From Hyphomonas sp. (GTDB lineage: Bacteria > Pseudomonadota > Alphaproteobacteria > Caulobacterales > Hyphomonadaceae): a stretch of 64,000 bases of DNA. The translations under genes were made by a program, and so were the position numbers. The notes beneath the pieces are model-generated. The model did no database searches. It was not told where the DNA came from and was given only the letters and a program-made list of their open reading frames with translations. The stretch covers positions 2,294,001 through 2,358,000 of the forward strand of contig NZ_CP051230.1 of NCBI RefSeq assembly GCF_017792385.1, written 5' to 3'. How positions within the stretch are numbered: position 1 is the stretch's first letter; each line of letters starts with the position of its first letter. This document shows, in pieces, positions 33,710-42,454 of this stretch.

Positions 33710-34828
33710 CTAGCGCAACAGGACCATGTCGTCGCGATGGACGATGGCCGGGCGCCCGCGATAGCCGAGTATCGCCTCGACCTCGTCGCTCTGGCGGCCA
33801 ATCACACGGGCGATCTCGGCCGAACTGTAGGCCGTGACTCCCTTGCCGACCATCTTGCCGGAAGGGGCGTTCAGGGCGATGGCTGCGCCGCGTTCGAAAT
33901 TGCCGGTAACGCCGGTGACGCCAACGGCCAGCAGGCTCGCCCCGCCGCGCAGTGCCCGGGCCGCGCCTTCGTCCAGCGTGATCGCGCCTTCGGGGGTGAG
34001 GTGTCCGGCGAGCCAGGCGGCGCGGGCACTGGCCGGTGTCGTGGCCGCCGAGATGAGCGTGGCCCGCTCTCCGGCCTCGATGGCGAGAAGCGGGTGGTCA
34101 CGATTGCCCAGCGTGATCAGCGTGGAACAGCCCGCCGCATGGGCAATGCGCGCTGCCGCCAGCTTGGTGGCCATGCCGCCGGACCCGACCCCGGCATCGG
34201 CATTGGCGCCCGTCGCCATCGCGTCATGCGCCTCGGTCAACTCGGCAAGATGGGGAATGTGGGTGGCATCCGGATGGCTGCGCGGATCGGCAGTGTAGAG
34301 CCCGTCAATGTCCGACAGGAGCACGAGGACATCCGCGCCCATCATCTGCGCCACGCGCGCGGCCAGCCGGTCATTGTCACCATAGCGGATCTCGTCCGTC
34401 GCGACCGTGTCATTCTCGTTGATGACCGGTACGACACCTGAGTCCAGCAGCGTCTCGAGCGTTGCCCGGGCATTCAGCCAGCGGCGGCGCGTTTCGGTAT
34501 CGCTGAGCGTCAGGAGCGCCTGGCCGATGGTGACGTCATGGGGGGCGAAGGCGGCCGAGATGGCCGACATCAGCCGGGGCTGGCCGATGGCGGCAGCGGC
34601 CTGTTTCTGGTCGAGACGATTTGCGACAGATGTGGCGACGCTTTGGCGACCCAGCGCAACTGCGCCGGACGAAACCAGGACCACCTGAAACCCACGGAGA
34701 CGGAGTGAAACGATATCGGATGCCAGTTTTGCCAACCAGTCATGGCGTGGTTGGCCGTTCTCCACCACCAGGGCAGAGCCGGTCTTCACCACGATCCGTC
34801 TGGCAGAGGCAAAGAGCGTATCCATCAT
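33710..34828 (-). CDS. proB: Glutamate 5-kinase
   Basis: A 372-residue ProB that phosphorylates L-glutamate to L-glutamyl-5-phosphate, the first step of proline synthesis. The amino-acid kinase domain shows RIVVKTGSALV, VVLVSSGAVALGR, PVINENDTVATDEIRYGDND and GVGSGGMATKLAAA. A C-terminal PUA domain (about residues 280-372) is present, as in the long ProB class. Start: either of two adjacent ATGs (34828 or 34825). proA is not adjacent. It lies downstream of obgE, its usual companion in alphaproteobacteria, but a plus-strand ORF occupies the gap. Confidence 0.95.
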   Translation of the reverse strand: MMDTLFASARRIVVKTGSALVVENGQPRHDWLAKLASDIVSLRLRGFQVVLVSSGAVALGRQSVATSVANRLDQKQAAAAIGQPRLMSAISAAFAPHDVTIGQALLTLSDTETRRRWLNARATLETLLDSGVVPVINENDTVATDEIRYGDNDRLAARVAQMMGADVLVLLSDIDGLYTADPRSHPDATHIPHLAELTEAHDAMATGANADAGVGSGGMATKLAAARIAHAAGCSTLITLGNRDHPLLAIEAGERATLISAATTPASARAAWLAGHLTPEGAITLDEGAARALRGGASLLAVGVTGVTGNFERGAAIALNAPSGKMVGKGVTAYSSAEIARVIGRQSDEVEAILGYRGRPAIVHRDDMVLLR

Positions 34829-34935
34829 GAATCGGACCGATACACTGCTGCGGCATGTGCCGGAAGCGAAAATGAAGCCGTTGACAATTCAGGGGTTTCT
34901 CCGTCACGACAGGGAAAACGACGAGGTTCCCCACC

Positions 34936-35172
34936 ATGCCCCAATTCGACATGATCCTGCTCACCCCGGCCCAGGCAGACGGGGCTGACGTGCTCGAACA
35001 CACGGCCGGCTCGCCTGCGCGCGAAGGCGGCGGCGACGAGACCTATCGCTGCGGGTCCTGCAAGACCAGGCTCCTGGTCAATGTCGCCCACCACGACGCC
35101 CACGGCGTCATTGTGAAGTGCGGCAAGTGCGGGCGCTTCAATACCGAGCCGCACCACCATCATCACCATTAG
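34936..35172 (+). CDS. Small zinc-ribbon-like protein with natural C-terminal His6
   Basis: A 78-residue ORF between proB and obgE on the opposite strand. Residues 38-67 form a two-knuckle pattern, YRCGSC and VKCGKCGRF, that looks like a zinc ribbon. The extreme C-terminus is PHHHHHH, encoded by CAC CAC CAT CAT CAC CAT, with mixed His codons. A weak GACGAGG ribosome-binding site precedes the ATG. Its 3' end overlaps the obgE 3' end by 4 bases. No family is recognised. The antisense frame is also open, but the paired CxxC motifs favour this strand. Confidence 0.6.
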   Translation: MPQFDMILLTPAQADGADVLEHTAGSPAREGGGDETYRCGSCKTRLLVNVAHHDAHGVIVKCGKCGRFNTEPHHHHHH

Positions 35173-36206
35173 AGGGGCGACCAGTCGGCATTCTCGTCCG
35201 CGCCGTCTTCGGCGGCGATAATGCGCAGATGGCGGGAGACTTCCGCAAGCGCCTTCTTCACGCCCGCGCCCGTGACGCCTGAGATGCGCAGCGGCTCGCC
35301 GTCGTAGACGGTCTTCAACTGCGCGACCTGTTCGTCGACCTGTTCGGGCAGCAGCGCGTCAATCTTGTTCAGCGCGACGACTTCAGGCCGCTCGGCCAGT
35401 TCGGGACTGTAGGCCTCCAACTCGTTGCGAATCGTCGTGTAGGCGCCCGCGACGTCGTCCTGTGTGCAATCTATCAGGTGCAGCAGCACCTTGCAGCGCT
35501 CCACATGGCCAAGGAAGCGGTGGCCAAGCCCTGCGCCCTCTGCAGCCCCTTCAATGAGGCCGGGAATGTCTGCCAGCACGAATCGGCTGCCAGGGCCGAG
35601 ATCGACGACGCCCAGGCCGGGATTGAGGGTTGTGAAGGGATAATCGGCAATTTTCGGCGTCGCTGCGGTGACCACGCTGAGGAAGGTGGATTTTCCCGCA
35701 TTGGGCAGGCCCAGAAGGCCGGCATCGGCAATCAGTTTCAGACGCAGCCAGATCCAGCGTTCTTCGCCCGGCTCGCCCGGATTGGCGCGGCGCGGGGCCT
35801 GGTTTGTGGACGTCTTGAAGCGCGTATTGCCCCAGCCACCATTGCCGCCGACAGCCAGCAGCACGCGCTGGCCTACCTCGGTCAGGTCCGCGATCAGCGT
35901 TTCCTGGTCTTCCTCGAAAATCTGCGTGCCGACCGGCAGTTTGAGCACCACATCGTCGCCGCCCGCGCCGGTGCGGTCCTTGCCCATGCCGTGGCCGCCG
36001 CGCTTGGCCTTGAAATGCTGTTTGTAGCGATAGTCGATCAGCGTGTTCAGCCCCTCGACCGCTTCGGCCCAGACATCGCCGCCCCGGCCGCCATCGCCGC
36101 CATTCGGGCCGCCATATTCGATGTATTTCTCACGGCGAAACGAGACGCAGCCCGCTCCGCCTGTGCCGGACTGGATGAAGACTTTGGCCTGATCGAGGAA
36201 TTTCAT
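35169..36206 (-). CDS. obgE: Obg-family GTPase CgtA/ObgE
   Basis: A 345-residue Obg GTPase that acts in late 50S ribosome assembly and the stringent response. The glycine-rich Obg fold is seen at the N-terminus (MKFLDQAKVFIQSGTGGAGC; GGPNGGDGGRGGDVW), followed by the G domain with G1 GLPNAGKSTFLS, G3 DIPGLIEGA and G4 NKID. The short acidic C-terminal tail is usual for alphaproteobacteria. Gene order rplU-rpmA-(GNAT)-obgE-proB on the minus strand is the conserved ribosome-assembly string. Confidence 0.97.
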   Translation of the reverse strand: MKFLDQAKVFIQSGTGGAGCVSFRREKYIEYGGPNGGDGGRGGDVWAEAVEGLNTLIDYRYKQHFKAKRGGHGMGKDRTGAGGDDVVLKLPVGTQIFEEDQETLIADLTEVGQRVLLAVGGNGGWGNTRFKTSTNQAPRRANPGEPGEERWIWLRLKLIADAGLLGLPNAGKSTFLSVVTAATPKIADYPFTTLNPGLGVVDLGPGSRFVLADIPGLIEGAAEGAGLGHRFLGHVERCKVLLHLIDCTQDDVAGAYTTIRNELEAYSPELAERPEVVALNKIDALLPEQVDEQVAQLKTVYDGEPLRISGVTGAGVKKALAEVSRHLRIIAAEDGADENADWSPL

Positions 36207-36223
36207 GGGGACCTATCGAACTC

Positions 36224-36739
36224 TCAAGCAATAAAGGACATGTTGATGTGATCTGAAGCTTCGCCCCGACCGAGACTGAACACCCTACCACGTCCGGACG
36301 GCAGAAAGCCGATCTTTTTCAGAACATGGCCCGATGCCGGATTGTCGGCAAAATGGCCGGAAGTGAATGCGCGTTCGCCGCGCGCCATCAGCCATTCCAG
36401 GACAGCGCTCGCCGCTTCGGTCATCAGGCCGGCGCCCCACTCGGCAGGTATGAGCCAGTAGCCGATGTCGAACGCCAGGCCGGCGCCGGGCCGGTCCGCG
36501 CCGATCACACCCACCAGTTCGTCACCTTTCTGAAGGGCAAAGATGTGGTTTGTGTCCCTGTCCGCACCGGCTTCATGCGTGGCGATCCATTCCCGGGTAC
36601 GCTCCAGGCTCTGGTTTGGCGCGATGCTTGCCACCATGCGATGGATGCGCGGGTCTGTGATGCATTCGGTGATGCGGGGCGCGTCCGCAAGCGTGATGCG
36701 CCGCAAGGTCAGCCTGTCTGTCTCAATCATTTCACACAT
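36224..36739 (-). CDS. GNAT-family N-acetyltransferase (RimJ/RimL-like)
   Basis: A 171-residue acetyltransferase of the RimJ/RimL type: ETDRLTLRRITLADAP at the N-terminus, GYWLIPAEWGAGLMTEA (acetyl-CoA motif A) and NPASGHVLKKIGFLPSGR (motif B). The ATG at 36739 is chosen because GGAAGG lies nine bases upstream; the longer ORF would run into the rpmA terminator. Between rpmA and obgE such a GNAT is common in alphaproteobacteria. The acceptor is unknown; ribosomal proteins are a reasonable guess from context only. Confidence 0.88.
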   Translation of the reverse strand: MCEMIETDRLTLRRITLADAPRITECITDPRIHRMVASIAPNQSLERTREWIATHEAGADRDTNHIFALQKGDELVGVIGADRPGAGLAFDIGYWLIPAEWGAGLMTEAASAVLEWLMARGERAFTSGHFADNPASGHVLKKIGFLPSGRGRVFSLGRGEASDHINMSFIA

Positions 36740-36780
36740 TGTGCGTGCCCTTCCGGGGCAGGTTTCGGGGAGACAAAACA

Positions 36781-36808
36781 AAGGGGAGGCAGTGGCCTGC
36801 CTCCCCTT
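36781..36808 (-). terminator. Rho-independent terminator after rpmA
   Basis: AAGGGGAGGCAG (36781-36792) and CTGCCTCCCCTT (36797-36808) form a perfect 12-bp stem with a 4-base loop. Read on the minus strand it is followed by TGTTTTGTCT. It separates rplU-rpmA from the GNAT-obgE unit. Confidence 0.88.
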
Positions 36809-36865
36809 GGAAACTGATCGTCTGAAGCGATCCGGCCACGTTCCCGCGGCCGCGCTGTCAGCCGC

Positions 36866-37135
<270 letters not shown>

Positions 37136-37174
37136 GGTTTGCTCCTGATCCTCTATAAAGGGCTTATAGCGCCC

Positions 37175-37822
37175 TTATGCGTCCTTGGCGAATTCTTCGG
37201 CCTGCTTGACCCACTCGTCACGGGTGATGCGGCCCGGGAAGCTCATTTCTTCTTCCAGTTCGGCGATCTGGTCTGCGTTCAGCGCAGCGACCTGCCAGAA
37301 GAAGTAGATGCCGGCCTCGTGGAGTTTTTTCTCCAGAACCGGGCCCACGCCGGAGATCTTCTTCAGATTGTCCGGCTTGCCTTCCAGATTGGTGATACGA
37401 CCGCGGGCATCGGTTTCGGGCTTGGCAGCCGGAGCGGCAGCCTCGGCAGCCGGGGCCTCGGCCTTCGGAGCGGCTTTCTTGGCAGCAGCCTTCTTGGCCG
37501 GCTTCTTGCCGTCGGCGCTGATGCCGGTGATCTTGACGACCGTCAGGTGCTGGCGGTGGCCCTTGGTACGGCGATAGGTCTGGCGCTGACGCTTCTTGCG
37601 GATGATGATCTTGTCACCGCGGGTCTGCTCCTCGACTTCGCCAAATACGCTGGCGCCAGCCACGAGCGGGGCGCCAACAGTCACGTCGTCGCCATTGCCC
37701 AGCATCAGAACGGAGTCGAAGGTGACGTCCTTGCCGGCTTCCGTATCCAGTTTTTCGACGGTGATCGTGTCACCTTCCGCGACTTTATACTGCTTGCCGC
37801 CTGTTTTGATGACCGCGAACAT
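37175..37822 (-). CDS. rplU: 50S ribosomal protein L21 with C-terminal helix-hairpin-helix extension
   Basis: A 215-residue protein. Residues 1-103 are ordinary L21 (MFAVIKTGGKQYKVAEGDTI; RKKRQRQTYRRTKGHRQHLT). Then comes a Lys/Ala/Pro linker (about 104-148) and a helix-hairpin-helix-like domain at about 152-185 (NLKKISGVGPVLEKKLHEAG). That domain resembles the small HhH module found in many alphaproteobacterial proteins. Normal L21 is about 103 aa. The ATG at 37822 gives the standard L21 N-terminus; a longer upstream reading is rejected. A TTGACA -35 lies upstream. What the tail binds is unknown; rRNA or DNA contact is inference. Confidence 0.95.
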   Translation of the reverse strand: MFAVIKTGGKQYKVAEGDTITVEKLDTEAGKDVTFDSVLMLGNGDDVTVGAPLVAGASVFGEVEEQTRGDKIIIRKKRQRQTYRRTKGHRQHLTVVKITGISADGKKPAKKAAAKKAAPKAEAPAAEAAAPAAKPETDARGRITNLEGKPDNLKKISGVGPVLEKKLHEAGIYFFWQVAALNADQIAELEEEMSFPGRITRDEWVKQAEEFAKDA

Positions 37823-37898
37823 GGGTCTCGTCCTTCCGGAATGGTAATCGAAATGAATTGCGCGCGAAGCCGTTGCCGGTTTCGCGCCCGAAGCGGGG

Positions 37899-37927
37899 GG
37901 TAAACACCAATCGGGCCGTGCTGTCAA
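37899..37927 (-). promoter_or_regulatory. Candidate rplU-rpmA promoter
   Basis: On the minus strand TTGACA (37927-37922), a perfect -35, is followed after 17 bases by TTTACC (37904-37899), a weak -10. This would give a 5' leader of about 70 bases before the rplU ATG. Confidence 0.4.
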
Positions 37928-38006
37928 ATGTCATCTTCAGACGATTTCAGGTGCTTGCATCACGTCCGCATTTTATATAGTGCAGGCAGCCGTCCACGGG
38001 CTCCGC

Positions 38007-38096
38007 GGAGAGGTGCTAGAGTGGTTGAATAGGCTAGTCTCGAAAACTAGTGAACTCGCAAGGGTTCCGAGGGTTCGAATCCCTCTCTCTCCGCCA
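38007..38096 (+). tRNA. tRNA-Ser (CGA anticodon)
   Basis: A complete class II tRNA of 90 bases with the long variable arm of serine tRNAs. Acceptor GGAGAGG pairs with UCUCUCC, the anticodon arm CUAGU-CUCGAAA-ACUAG gives CGA, the T-loop is GUUCGAAUC, and CCA is encoded. It reads UCG codons. The DNA downstream is gene-poor and then holds an IS element. Confidence 0.97.
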
Positions 38097-38669
38097 GCCA
38101 GTCTGCCAATTTGGCCGCAAATCCCCCAGCTTAGAAATAGTCCCGCAAGTACCGGGCGTTATGCCGCCAGGCTCCAAGTTTCAGGCTGCGATGTCCACAG
38201 AACCTGTCTCTTCTAAGCCTCCACACGAGTGAAGTCTCTGTCGGCTGGAACCGGGGTTTTCCTGAGGTCGTTCCAGACGAATCTACAGGGAACTTACATG
38301 GATAATCATCAAACATGTGACCGGGACGCATGCGTGGATCGACCGTTATCGAATGAGCGAGGCGGCATACATGTGAGCATCCGGACGCTTGCTTAAAGGG
38401 CGCTTCAATGCAGCGGGATTTGTCAGATGCCTCCATAGCCAGATCGACCAACGTCCGGTCCGGGAAGATCTGGATCCTTGCAACGGCTTTGAGCGGATCA
38501 ACTTCTTCCAAGTTGGAGAAGTCAGTCCGTCGGGGCCCCTCAAGATCGTTCTGGATTACAGCGGAGATGCAGTCTTCCAGCTCTTTCGCCGGGGCTTGTC
38601 AAAGGAATCAGACTTGAGGTGACCAAACCAGGTGTCCAACCCGGAAAAATGAGTAAATCACCATTGGTC
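38097..38669. other. Gene-poor stretch between tRNA-Ser and the IS3 element
   Basis: No confident gene. The only coding-like piece is a minus-strand frame from about 38600 down to 38350 (for example NLEEVDPLKAVARIQIF and TLVDLAMEASDKSRC), whose downstream part loses protein character and runs on to 38131. It lacks a convincing start and ribosome-binding site. It could be the remnant of a gene broken by the IS insertion or by a former element at the tRNA. I do not recognise a family. Confidence 0.4.
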
Positions 38670-38730
38670 TGCCCCCACAAAAGTGGTCCATTATTTGAGT
38701 TAGTTCCGGCTTCAGATATGGAGCTGAAAC

Positions 38731-39006
38731 ATGGGTAAGAGATCAACGCCTGAAGAGATCATCGCGAAGCTGCGGGAGGTGGAGGTGCGCCTCGCGCGCG
38801 GTGAGACGGCAGGCCAGGCTGTACGTTCGATTGGCGTGACAGAACAGACCTACTACCGGTGGCGCAAGGAGTATGGCGGGCTGCAGGTTGGCCAGGCCAA
38901 ACGGATGAAGGAGATGGAGAAGGAGAATGCGCGCCTGCGTCGCGCCATCTCTGATCTGACCCTCGACAACCAGATCCTTCAGGAAGTCATCAAGGGAAAG
39001 TTCTGA
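38731..39006 (+). CDS. IS3-family transposase OrfA
   Basis: A 91-residue OrfA with a helix-turn-helix (EEIIAKLREVEVRLARGETA; TEQTYYRWRKEYGG) that binds the terminal repeats, followed by a leucine-zipper-like helix (MKEMEKENARLRRAISDLTL) for oligomerisation. The canonical slippery heptamer G GGA AAG at 38994-39000 lies immediately before the stop, so a -1 frameshift would make the OrfAB fusion transposase. Confidence 0.93.
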   Translation: MGKRSTPEEIIAKLREVEVRLARGETAGQAVRSIGVTEQTYYRWRKEYGGLQVGQAKRMKEMEKENARLRRAISDLTLDNQILQEVIKGKF

Positions 39007-39038
39007 GCCCTTCGCGCAAGCGCGAAGCGGTCGATCAT

Positions 39039-39869
39039 GTGGTGGAGACACTCGGCGCAACCGAGCGCCGGGCCTGCCGCGTGATCGGCCAGCACCGTTC
39101 CACCCAGCGCAAGCCGCGTGTGCCGCGTCAGGACGAGGATGTGCTGACAGCGGCCATCATCGCCCTGGCCGAGCGGTTCGGCCGGTATGGCTATCGCCGC
39201 ATCACAGCCCTGCTGAAGCGCGATGGCTGGCATGTGAACGAGAAGCGTGTCTATCGCATCTGGCGGCGTGAAGGGCTGAAAGTGCCAATGAAACAACCAA
39301 AGAGGGGCCGGTTATGGCTGAATGACGGCTCGTGCGTGCGGCTGAGGCCGATGCACAAGGGGCATGTCTGGTCGTATGACTTCGTGCAGGACCGCACCCA
39401 TGATGGCAAGGTGGTCCGCATGCTGTGTGTGATTGATGAGTTCACCCGCGAATGCCTCGCCATCCGCGTCGAACGCAGGCTCAACTCCCGCGATGTGCTC
39501 GACACGCTGGGCGAGCTGTTCGTCGCGCATGGACCGCCAGAGCATATCCGCTCCGACAATGGCCCGGAGTTCATCGCCACCGCGCTGCGTGACTGGCTTG
39601 GCCGGGTCGGCGTGAAGACGCTCTATATCGAACCGGGTTCACCATGGGAAAACGGTTACTGCGAGAGCTTCAACTCCAAGCTCAGAGACGAGTTGCTGGC
39701 GAGGGAAATCTTCTTCGATCTCAGGGAAGCCCAGATCCTGATCGAGGCTTGGCGGCGGCACTACAACACCGCGCGCCCACACTCTTCTCTGGGCTACCGA
39801 CCACCTGCTCCACAAACCATCTTGCCCGCGGCGTTCATACCGCCTTACTGTGGGCAGGTGGCGGCATGA
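39039..39869 (+). CDS. IS3-family transposase OrfB (DDE integrase core)
   Basis: A 276-residue OrfB from a GTG, in the -1 frame relative to OrfA. The frame is open from about 39003 (LSPSRKREAVDHV), as expected if it is normally made as an OrfAB fusion. An HTH_21-like segment (RFGRYGYRRITALLKRDG) precedes the rve core, whose DDE triad appears in VWSYDFVQDR, IRSDNGPEFIA and SPWENGYCESFNSKLRDELL. The gene looks intact, so the element could be active. Confidence 0.93.
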   Translation: MVETLGATERRACRVIGQHRSTQRKPRVPRQDEDVLTAAIIALAERFGRYGYRRITALLKRDGWHVNEKRVYRIWRREGLKVPMKQPKRGRLWLNDGSCVRLRPMHKGHVWSYDFVQDRTHDGKVVRMLCVIDEFTRECLAIRVERRLNSRDVLDTLGELFVAHGPPEHIRSDNGPEFIATALRDWLGRVGVKTLYIEPGSPWENGYCESFNSKLRDELLAREIFFDLREAQILIEAWRRHYNTARPHSSLGYRPPAPQTILPAAFIPPYCGQVAA

Positions 39870-40001
39870 ACGCCGCTACATGGAAACCGCCGGACTAACA
39901 TTACTGGTGGACCACCTCGGTGGGGCAGAGCAGCTACACTTCCCTGCGCCGAAGAAATGATCGCCGTACAGATTTCAGGTCGCCCTTGAAGGGCTAACTT
40001 G

Positions 40002-42311
40002 TCAGCGCTTCAGGGATTTCAGCACGTCGAATGGACTGCTGCTCTCCCGGGCACTGGCCTGGCCTGTGGGTGTCCGACCTTTCGTCTTGGGTGCGGAGCG
40101 CGCCGGGGCATTCGTCTCATTTCCCGATGTCGACTTCATGCTGAGGCTGATGCGCTTCTGATCGACATCCACGTCCAGCACGCGCACATTGACGATGTCG
40201 CCAGCTTTCACGACATCTCGCGGGCTTTCCACGAAGGAATCGGAAAGCTGAGAGATGTGGATCAGGCCGTCCTGATGAACACCGATGTCGACGAATGCTC
40301 CAAAGGCGGTGACATTGGTGACGACCCCTTCAAGGCGCATGCCGGCTGACAGGTCGGTGATCTTGTCGACGCCCTCCCGGAAACTGGCCGTCTGGAAGTC
40401 GGGCCTCGGGTCCCGGCCGGGTTTTTCCAGTTCGGCGATGACGTCCCGAATGGTCGGTATGCCAAAGGTTTCGTCGGCGAAATCGGCAGGATTGATTTGC
40501 GACAGCACAGCCTTGTTGCCGATCAATGATGTCACCGGCTGGCCGGTCGCCTTCGCGATCCGTTCGACCAGTGGATAGGATTCCGGGTGGACCGCTGATC
40601 CGTCGAGCGGGTCCGTGCCCCCGACGATGCGCAGGAAGCCGGCTGATTGCTCGAAACTCTTGGCGCCCATGCGCGGCACCTTTTTCAATTGCTTGCGTGT
40701 CTTGAACGGACCGTGTTCATCGCGAAACGCCACGATGTTTCCCGCCAGCGTCGCATTGAGGCCGGACACATGGGTGAGCAGGGGGGCTGAAGCGGTGTTC
40801 ACGTCCACGCCGACGGCATTCACGCAGTCTTCCACGACTGCACCAAGGGAGCGGGCGAGCGCGCCCTGGTCCACATCATGCTGATACTGGCCAACCCCGA
40901 TCGCCTTGGGCTCGATCTTGACCAGTTCCGCCAGCGGGTCCTGCAGGCGCCGGGCGATCGACACGGCGCCGCGCAGACTGACATCCAGGTCCGGAAACTC
41001 GTCTGCGGCCAGTTGGGAAGCGGAATAGACGGAGGCGCCGGCTTCCGAGACCATGAGACTGGCGAGTTTGAGTTCAGGGGCGGCCTTCGCCACGTCCGAG
41101 ACGAGAGCATCTGTCTCGCGGCCCGCTGTGCCGTTCCCGACCCCGACAAGGTCCACATTGTGGCGCGCAGCAAGATCCTTGAGGGTTTTCATCGCGCCGG
41201 CGCGGTCATTGCGAGGCGCGTGAGGATAGATCGTGGCGGTCTCTAGAAGTTTGCCGGTGGCATCGACAATCGCAATCTTGCACCCGGTCCGGATGCCCGG
41301 ATCAATGCCCATCACGGTTTTCTTTCCGGCTGGAGCGGCAAGTAACAGATCCTTGAGATTGCTGGAAAACACCTCAATGGCTTCCGCTTCCGCGCGTGCT
41401 TTCAAACGGGCGAGTGAATCCGATGCTCCGGATTTGGCGAGTTTGGTGGACCAGGCCTTCTCTGCCGTTTCCTGCATCCATCGGGCGCCGGCGCTGCCCG
41501 AGGCATTGACCCCGAACTCCCGGCAGATGCGGGAGATCGCGTCGCGCGGTGTTTCCGCCTTGCGTGCCTGAATGCCGACACCGACCTTCAGCACGCCTTC
41601 CTTCTCCCCGCGCAGCATGGCCAGGGCACGGTGTGACGGCATCTTTTCGAGGGGCTCTGCGAAATCGGCATAGTCGCGGAATTTGTCGGCTTCTTTTCCC
41701 TTCACGAGCCGGGAATTCAGTTCCCCTGCGTTCCAGAGTGTTTCACGGGCATGCCGGGCGAGGCTCGGTGTCTCTGCCATACGCTCGATCAGGATGTCCC
41801 GTGCGCCCTCCAGCGCCGCCGCCGCTGTCCCAACGTCCTTGCCAGGATCCACAAAGGCGGTTGCCAGGCGTTCGGGGTCGCCTGCACAGGCGAGCAATTT
41901 CTCGGCGAGCGGTTCCAACCCCTGTTCGCGGGCAATGGTGGCCCGGGTGCGCCGCTTCGGCTTGAACGGACGATAAAGGTCTTCCAGTTCAACCTTTGTC
42001 TCCGCCGCGAGGATGGCCCGCTCCAGTGCCGGGGTCAGCTTGCCCTGTTCGGAAATGGAGGCGAGCACCGTTTCACGGCGCAATTGGAGTTCCGTCAGAT
42101 AGGCGTGGCGTTCGGCCAGCTTGCGCAATTGCGTATCGTCCAGTCCGCCCGTGCGTTCCTTTCTGTACCGGGCGATGAAGGGGATGGTTGCGCCTTCCTC
42201 GATCAAGGCAATGGTTGCCTCGACCTGTGCCGGGCGCACGCCAAGATCGCGCGCGATGATCTGTGCCAGCGGGAAGACTGCAGGAGTGTCGGACAGTTTG
42301 ACGGCAGGCAT
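40002..42311 (-). CDS. tex: Tex-family transcription accessory / S1 RNA-binding protein
   Basis: A 769-residue Tex protein, a conserved nucleic-acid-binding factor linked to transcription and RNA turnover. Domains: the helical Tex N-terminus (VEATIALIEEGATIPFIARY RKERTGGLDD), a YqgF/RNase H-like domain (GIDPGIRTGCKIAIVDATGK), tandem HhH motifs (LLTHVSGLNATLAGNIVAF) and a C-terminal S1 domain (GVVTNVTAFGAFVDIGVHQD). The length is normal. It is a single gene just past the IS element, which inserted in the gap downstream of it. Confidence 0.96.
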   Translation of the reverse strand: MPAVKLSDTPAVFPLAQIIARDLGVRPAQVEATIALIEEGATIPFIARYRKERTGGLDDTQLRKLAERHAYLTELQLRRETVLASISEQGKLTPALERAILAAETKVELEDLYRPFKPKRRTRATIAREQGLEPLAEKLLACAGDPERLATAFVDPGKDVGTAAAALEGARDILIERMAETPSLARHARETLWNAGELNSRLVKGKEADKFRDYADFAEPLEKMPSHRALAMLRGEKEGVLKVGVGIQARKAETPRDAISRICREFGVNASGSAGARWMQETAEKAWSTKLAKSGASDSLARLKARAEAEAIEVFSSNLKDLLLAAPAGKKTVMGIDPGIRTGCKIAIVDATGKLLETATIYPHAPRNDRAGAMKTLKDLAARHNVDLVGVGNGTAGRETDALVSDVAKAAPELKLASLMVSEAGASVYSASQLAADEFPDLDVSLRGAVSIARRLQDPLAELVKIEPKAIGVGQYQHDVDQGALARSLGAVVEDCVNAVGVDVNTASAPLLTHVSGLNATLAGNIVAFRDEHGPFKTRKQLKKVPRMGAKSFEQSAGFLRIVGGTDPLDGSAVHPESYPLVERIAKATGQPVTSLIGNKAVLSQINPADFADETFGIPTIRDVIAELEKPGRDPRPDFQTASFREGVDKITDLSAGMRLEGVVTNVTAFGAFVDIGVHQDGLIHISQLSDSFVESPRDVVKAGDIVNVRVLDVDVDQKRISLSMKSTSGNETNAPARSAPKTKGRTPTGQASARESSSPFDVLKSLKR

Positions 42312-42454
42312 GGATGGTCGCTCCTATGGAAGACAGGTTCGGGACACTGCGTCGCGCGCCCGGCGCTTCCGCAAGCCACCCATGTTGAAGAACAAGGTTA
42401 ATCAAATATTGCCGCCGGCGAGGGCAACGCATCTGCCGGGCGACAGGCCGCTGC

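Larger units (their letters stand above)
38670..39927 (+). mobile_element. IS3-family insertion sequence
   Basis: An approximately 1.26-kb element with two overlapping-phase transposase genes. The imperfect terminal inverted repeats begin TGCCCCCACAAAAGTGGTCC on the left (from 38670), and the right end (39927, read inward on the minus strand) begins TGCCCCACCGAGGTGGTCC. Ends are TG...CA. The bases flanking the element (GGTC on the left, GAGC on the right) do not form a target-site duplication. Confidence 0.88.

Noticed and set aside
34825..35169. 114-codon minus-strand ORF opposite the zinc-ribbon-like gene
   Set aside because: No domain and it would overlap the proB start; the paired CxxC motifs on the plus strand are more convincing.
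38007..38669. tRNA-Ser as attachment site of an integrated island
   Set aside because: No integrase and no direct repeat of the tRNA 3' end was found within the window; only kept as a possible scar.
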